Positions 7,387-10,315 of a DNA stretch of 10,315 bases are shown one piece after another. Every line of letters starts with the position of its first letter. Position 1 is the stretch's first letter. A model generated the notes under the pieces. That model saw nothing but the letters and a program-made list of their open reading frames with translations. It searched no databases and was not told the origin of the DNA. Origin of the DNA: DASUBV01 sp035763085 (GTDB lineage: Bacteria; Actinomycetota; Actinomycetes; Streptosporangiales; Streptosporangiaceae); assembly GCA_035763085.1 (NCBI GenBank), contig DASUBV010000077.1, positions 1 through 10,315 on the forward strand. Direction: 5' to 3'. Both the position numbers and the translations under genes were made by a program.

Positions 7387-7440
7387 ATGACTCCACCGGA
7401 CGCAGCTGAGGCCGGACCCGGCTCTGCAGCCCGGATATGA
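7387..7440 (+). CDS. Putative 17-residue leader peptide overlapping the MFS start
   Basis: ATG at 7387 opens a 17-codon frame (MTPPDAAEAGPGSAARI) ending in a TGA at 7438-7440 that overlaps the exporter ATG at 7437-7439 as ATGA. The exporter start itself has no Shine-Dalgarno sequence, so translation coupled to this ORF would explain how it is started. The peptide has no motif, and its own start also lacks a clear ribosome site; it may be read from a nearly leaderless transcript. Short frames like this arise by chance, so this is tentative. Confidence 0.35.
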   Translation: MTPPDAAEAGPGSAARI

Positions 7441-8702
7441 GCAGCGGGGCACGACCGCAGGACGGCGCCGCGCCCGCGCCGCCCGTGCCGCTGCTGCGCA
7501 ACCGGGGCTTCCGGCTGCTGTGGATCGGCCAGGTCCTTTCTGACACCGGGACCGAGGCCGCGCTCATCGCCTACCCGCTGCTGATCCTCGCGCTGACTGA
7601 CTCCCCGGCGCTGGCGGGCATCGTCGGTACCGTGCGCCTGGTCGTCCAGCTCGTCCTGGGCCTGCCGGCCGGGGCGATCGCCGACCGGCTGGACCACCGG
7701 CTCACGATGATCGCGTGTGACACCGGCCGCGGCGCTGTGCTGGCCCTGCTCGCGACGCTGGTGCTGGTGCACCTGGCGACCTGGCCGGTCGTGCTGGTGG
7801 CGGCGGTCATCGACGGCGGCGCGAGCGTGCTGTTTGATCCATCGGCCAGTGCCGCGCTGCCGGCCATCGTGGCCGACGAGCAGCTGGAGCGGGCCTGGGC
7901 CGCAACCGAGGCGCGGACCTATGCAGCCAGCCTGGCGGGCCCGGCACTGGGCGGCTTCCTGTTCGCGCTCGGGAGAGCCGTCCCGTTCCTCACTGACGCG
8001 GCGTCCTACCTGGTCTCGGCCGGATCCGTGAGCCGGATCCGCGGCACGTTCCGGGCCGGGCGGCCTGGCCCCGGCACGGGGCTGTGGCGCGATGTCACCG
8101 ACGGGCTGCAGCTGGTGTGGCGGCAGCCGCTGCTGCGGGCCGTGGTCATCCAGGCCCCGCTGGTCAACTTCGCCTTCAACGGAGTGATCTTCACGATCAC
8201 CGTCGCGCTGCGCCAGCATGGCACCCCGCCCGGCGCCATCGGGCTCACGCAGGCAGGAATCGCCGTCGGCGGACTGCTCGGCGCGGTGGTCGCGCCCTGG
8301 CTCCAGGGCCGCCTTCCGCTGTGGCGGCTCGTGATCATCTTCACCGCGATCGCCGCAGTGCTCTTCGGGGCGGCCGCCGTGCTGCTTCCGTCAACGCTGG
8401 TCGCGCTGCCGGTAGCGGTCACCCTGCTGCTATCGCCGGCCGCGAACGCGGCTCTGTTCGCGGCCATGCTGCGAGCGGCACCGGCGCACATGCGCGGCCG
8501 CGTCACCAGCACCGTCGTCCAGGCCGCCATGGGCCTGGCCGCGCTCGCGCCGCTGGCCAGCGGCCTGCTCGTCGAGCACTTCTCCGGCCCGTGGGCGCTT
8601 GCCGCGTTCGCCGCGGTCACGGGCATCTCGGCGGTCATGTTCATTTCGCTGCCCGGGCTCAGGAAGGCCGAGGCCGCGACCCGGCCGGGCACGAAGGGCT
8701 GA
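7437..8702 (+). CDS. Major facilitator superfamily exporter (EntS/MFS_3-like)
   Basis: An inner-membrane proton-coupled efflux transporter, 421 residues, with about twelve hydrophobic segments. The N-terminus has the RNRGFRLLWIGQVLSDTGT pattern (21-39) seen in MFS_3 exporters such as the enterobactin exporter EntS and many actinomycete drug pumps. MFS motif A is GLPAGAIADRLDHR at 75-88, in the loop between helices 2 and 3. The PAIVADEQLERAWA stretch (about 140-155) and the cytoplasmic linker rich in Arg and Gly (about 198-215) before the second helix bundle also fit this family. The ATG at 7437 is the only usable start, since the frame is closed by a stop at 7407-7409 and no other start codon lies between. 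It is the last gene before the nitroreductase, 183 bases away, and could be drug, siderophore or metabolite efflux; substrate is unknown. No adjacent TetR- or MarR-type regulator is present. Confidence 0.9.
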   Translation: MSSGARPQDGAAPAPPVPLLRNRGFRLLWIGQVLSDTGTEAALIAYPLLILALTDSPALAGIVGTVRLVVQLVLGLPAGAIADRLDHRLTMIACDTGRGAVLALLATLVLVHLATWPVVLVAAVIDGGASVLFDPSASAALPAIVADEQLERAWAATEARTYAASLAGPALGGFLFALGRAVPFLTDAASYLVSAGSVSRIRGTFRAGRPGPGTGLWRDVTDGLQLVWRQPLLRAVVIQAPLVNFAFNGVIFTITVALRQHGTPPGAIGLTQAGIAVGGLLGAVVAPWLQGRLPLWRLVIIFTAIAAVLFGAAAVLLPSTLVALPVAVTLLLSPAANAALFAAMLRAAPAHMRGRVTSTVVQAAMGLAALAPLASGLLVEHFSGPWALAAFAAVTGISAVMFISLPGLRKAEAATRPGTKG

Positions 8703-8773
8703 TCAGCCCGGCAGGCACCGGCCGCACCGGCGCTGCGCCCGCGCCCGGCCTGGCGGCAGTCCGCGCGCGGATG

Positions 8774-8827
8774 CCGGCGAGAGTCCCGGCGATCAGGGAC
8801 TTTCGGTCCTGCACCGGGGCTCGCCGG
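8774..8827 (+). promoter_or_regulatory. Nested dyads between MFS and nitroreductase genes
   Basis: CCGGCGAG (8774-8781) can pair with CTCGCCGG (8820-8827). Inside, AGTCCC (8782-8787) pairs with GGGACT (8796-8801) and CGGT (8804-8807) with ACCG (8813-8816), giving a possible three-way-junction RNA or overlapping operators. It may end the MFS transcript, or simply reflect two GGGACT half-sites facing each other. The dyads are seen; the role is unknown. Confidence 0.35.
8793..8812 (+). promoter_or_regulatory. DosR/DevR (OsdR)-like box upstream of the acg homologue
   Basis: The 15-base core GGGACTTTCGGTCCT (8796-8810) matches the GGGACTTnnGGnCCT pattern of DosR/DevR boxes as I know them from mycobacteria, and is an imperfect palindrome. 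It is centred about 83 bases before the nitroreductase start codon, a normal place for an activator site. Acg-type genes are classic members of the DosR regulon, so motif and gene support each other. A weaker reverse half-site, GGGACT on the minus strand, lies at 8782-8787. The regulator itself is not in the window. Confidence 0.55.
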
Positions 8828-8885
8828 GCGCGTTGAGTAGGAGTGCGCCGGCGCCGGACCACCTGATGCCGGGAGGAGGACAGGT

Positions 8886-9908
8886 ATGCACGCTGTCGAT
8901 GAGCCCGTACTCCAGCTCCCGCACACGGCCGCGGAAGTCGTCGCCTACGTGGTGGGAGCGGCTGTGTGGGCACCTTCGGTCCACAACACTCAGCCGTGGC
9001 TGTTCGCTGCCGAGGGCACCGAGATTGCCCTGTACGCCGATCCGGCCCGGCAGCTGGGCGTGGCTGATCCCAGCGGCCGCGAGATGACTGTGAGCTGCGG
9101 CGCGGCGTTGTATACCGCCAAGCTTGCGCTCCGCTCGCTCGGGTATGTCCCGGAGACCCGCGTGCTGCCCGATCCCGCCGAGCCGACCCTGATCGCGCAG
9201 CTGCGCTGGCGCAGGCAGGCGGCCGCAACGGCGCCGGAAGCTCTCTTGTTCCGCCAGGTGACGCGACGGCGGACGCACCGGGGCGGATTTGAGCCAGTGC
9301 CGCTGAGGCCCGGTCTCCTGGCCGCGCTGCGGCAGGGAGCCGCTGAGCATGGCGCAGCCTTCCGGGTGGCCGCCACGAGTGAGTCCCGCGCGGCGCTCGG
9401 TGCCGCCGTCGGCGCAGCCGAGCGCGTCCAGCGGACCGGCAGCGCCTACCGGCGCGAGCTCTCGGCATGGGCGCCGCCCCCCGGCGACATGCGGCTCGAT
9501 GGTGTCTCGCCCGCCGCCTACCCGGCACGACTGGAGGTGATGAGCCCCGACTTCGCCGGGCGTGACTTCGCCCATGGCCGTGGCTGGGGACTCCCGGCGG
9601 TCAGCCGCCTGTCGGCGGCCAGGTTCACAGGCGTGGCGGGCATGCTGACCACGCCGGCCGACAGCCCGGCGCACTGGGTCAGCGCGGGACAGGCACTTCA
9701 GCAGGTCCTGCTGACTTCTGCCGCGTACGGAGCAGCTGCTGCCCTGCACAGCCAGCCCATGGAGATCGGGTGGCTCCGGCAGGTCATCCGGGATCAGCTC
9801 GGCGATGGCAGCTACCCGCAGCTGGTGCTGCGGCTCGGGACTGTCCTGCAGAACGCTGTCAGCGTCCGGCGCCCGCTCGCTAGCGTCCTGACGGAGCCAA
9901 GGCACTGA
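8886..9908 (+). CDS. acg: Acg-family FMN-binding nitroreductase homologue
   Basis: A cytosolic flavoprotein of the Acg group (Rv2032, Rv3127 and Rv3131 in Mycobacterium tuberculosis), a distant branch of the nitroreductase superfamily made of two fused nitroreductase-like halves. It has 340 residues, normal for the group. The hallmark APSVHNTQPWLF is at 29-40, followed by ADPARQLGVADPSGREM (51-67), SCGAALY (70-76), RQVTRRRTHRGGF (123-135) and the C-terminal PQLVLRLG (311-318) with an RRP tail. In M. tuberculosis Acg binds FMN but a lid blocks substrate access, and it is induced by hypoxia and nitric oxide; whether this homologue is a reductase or a flavin store is unknown. The ATG at 8886 has an excellent ribosome site, GGAGGAGG, six bases upstream. 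A DosR-like box lies upstream and narG follows 146 bases downstream on the same strand, so a role in oxygen limitation is likely. Confidence 0.9.
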   Translation: MHAVDEPVLQLPHTAAEVVAYVVGAAVWAPSVHNTQPWLFAAEGTEIALYADPARQLGVADPSGREMTVSCGAALYTAKLALRSLGYVPETRVLPDPAEPTLIAQLRWRRQAAATAPEALLFRQVTRRRTHRGGFEPVPLRPGLLAALRQGAAEHGAAFRVAATSESRAALGAAVGAAERVQRTGSAYRRELSAWAPPPGDMRLDGVSPAAYPARLEVMSPDFAGRDFAHGRGWGLPAVSRLSAARFTGVAGMLTTPADSPAHWVSAGQALQQVLLTSAAYGAAAALHSQPMEIGWLRQVIRDQLGDGSYPQLVLRLGTVLQNAVSVRRPLASVLTEPRH

Positions 9909-9962
9909 CCGTACCGGCGTTCCTACCGCACCTGACCGTCGCCACACCGTAACGTTGCCAGT

Positions 9963-9978
9963 GCGACGGCCCCGTCGC
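9963..9978 (+). terminator. Possible terminator hairpin after the acg homologue
   Basis: GCGACGG (9963-9969), CC, and CCGTCGC (9972-9978) have perfect 7-base arms, 54 bases after the nitroreductase stop. With a four-base loop it leaves a 6-bp GC stem and no U-tract. If real, narG would be transcribed separately from the acg homologue. Confidence 0.4.
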
Positions 9979-10027
9979 CCCGGCGGGCCGGCCACGAGCA
10001 CCGCCCCGCAGGCACGGAACGACGCCG

Positions 10028-10041
10028 CAGTTTCGGAACTG
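10028..10041 (+). promoter_or_regulatory. Dyad immediately before the narG ribosome site
   Basis: CAGTT-TCGG-AACTG is a perfect 5-bp dyad four bases before the AGGGGA ribosome site of narG. It shares the TTTCGG centre with the DosR-like box upstream of the acg homologue. As RNA it would be a small stem-loop in the leader; as DNA it could be an operator. Which one cannot be told from sequence. Confidence 0.3.
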
Positions 10042-10054
10042 ATAAGGGGAAGAT

Positions 10055-10315
10055 GTGACCGATCCGCTCCAACGGCAGACCGCCGAGCATGCCGGGCAGG
10101 ATCAGGCTGAGCCTGCCGGCCGGTCCGCAGACCTGCTGGCTCCCCTGCTGCCGGCCGGGGAGCCGGTCGAGCAGCTGCTGCGCAAGGCGCAGTTCTTCGT
10201 GCCGGGCGGGACGCCGAGCGCAGATTTCCGGGATGTCCGCCGGGCCGGCGGCCGGGCCGCGGAGGAGTTCTACCGGGAACGATGGCGCCACGACAAGGTC
10301 GTGCGATCCACCCAC
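10055..10315 (+). CDS. narG: Respiratory nitrate reductase alpha subunit NarG, N-terminal part (cut by window edge)
   Basis: NarG is the molybdenum-bisMGD catalytic subunit of membrane-bound NarGHI, reducing nitrate to nitrite with quinol electrons on the cytoplasmic face. Only 87 of about 1,200 residues are present. After a variable, Gln/Glu/Pro-rich stretch (1-35), the conserved N-terminal region begins: LLRKAQFFVPGG (41-52), the acidic/basic ADFRDVRRAGG segment (55-65), then YRERWRHDKVVRSTH (73-87), which lines up with YRQRWQHDKIVRSTH of Escherichia coli NarG. His87, the last residue in the window, aligns with the histidine ligand of the FS0 [4Fe-4S] cluster; the three cysteine ligands should follow directly. 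The GTG at 10055 is chosen because it is the first possible start after the in-frame TAA at 10043 and has AGGGGA just upstream. An out-of-frame ATG overlaps it. narH, narJ and narI are expected to the right. Confidence 0.9.
   Translation, partial: MTDPLQRQTAEHAGQDQAEPAGRSADLLAPLLPAGEPVEQLLRKAQFFVPGGTPSADFRDVRRAGGRAAEEFYRERWRHDKVVRSTH

Larger units (their letters stand above)
7087..7436. other. Gene-free divergent spacer, glycosidase / MFS exporter
   Basis: These 350 bases hold no full-size gene. The left third (about 7120-7215) is distinctly AT-richer than the surroundings and carries the glycosidase control elements. The middle (about 7250-7345) is GC-rich with nothing I can interpret. The right end carries a possible promoter and a 17-codon leader ORF for the exporter. 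Confidence 0.6.

Noticed and set aside
7087..7452. A glycosidase start 122 codons upstream (7452)
   Set aside because: The extension does not look like protein, would bury the signal peptide inside the chain, and crosses the exporter start; the ATG at 7086 has AAAGGA in front of it.
7239..8219. A 326-codon minus-strand open frame opposite the MFS gene
   Set aside because: It has the Arg/Gln/Asp-rich composition of an antisense shadow, with no hydrophobic core or motif; the plus strand encodes the transporter.
8793..10001. A 402-codon minus-strand open frame opposite the nitroreductase gene
   Set aside because: No recognisable domain, and the plus strand holds a full-length Acg homologue with an excellent ribosome site.
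9923..10315. A 130-codon minus-strand open frame at the right edge
   Set aside because: It is antisense to the narG N-terminus, which is identified by clear similarity to YRQRWQHDKIVRSTH of E. coli.

Overview
The window is very GC-rich (roughly 70% or more), with strong G/C third-position bias, GTG as well as ATG starts, TAnnnT-type -10 boxes and GC hairpins without U-tracts. This points to an actinomycete of the Streptomyces/Streptosporangiales kind, but the sequence does not let me name a genus. I see no tRNA, rRNA, CRISPR array, insertion sequence or phage gene.

Left part (1-3634, all on the minus strand): a four-domain PAS-GAF-SpoIIE/PP2C-HATPase regulator reads leftward. It is followed, after a 224-base gap, by a lipoprotein sulfatase of the N-acetylglucosamine-6-sulfatase type that starts at a GTG and runs off the left edge. 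A 353-base gene-free spacer with repeated CCGTTAC motifs separates the phosphatase from a divergent GNAT acetyltransferase (3988-4554, plus strand), which looks leaderless.

Middle (3988-8702): the acetyltransferase converges on a secreted family 3 glycoside hydrolase (4651-7086, minus strand). A perfect 15-bp-arm hairpin between their stop codons should terminate both. Upstream of the hydrolase a 350-base spacer carries an 11-bp tandem direct repeat and a TAGCGT -10 candidate, then a 17-codon leader ORF whose stop overlaps (ATGA) the start of a plus-strand MFS exporter (7437-8702).

Right part (8703-10315, plus strand): this looks like the edge of a hypoxia/nitrate-respiration locus. An Acg-family FMN nitroreductase homologue (8886-9908) has a DosR/OsdR-like palindrome about 80 bases before its start codon. 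It is followed by the first 87 codons of narG, the catalytic subunit of respiratory nitrate reductase, cut off exactly at the histidine expected to ligate its N-terminal Fe-S cluster. In Mycobacterium and Streptomyces, acg-type genes and parts of nitrate metabolism fall under DosR/OsdR control, so the box and the two genes support each other. The rest of narGHJI presumably lies beyond the right edge.

The remaining genes (sulfatase, phosphatase, acetyltransferase, glycosidase, MFS) show no obvious common pathway. The sulfatase and the glycosidase are both exported and could both act on external glycans, but that is only inference. I did not find a clearly new multi-gene system. The most interesting material is regulatory DNA.
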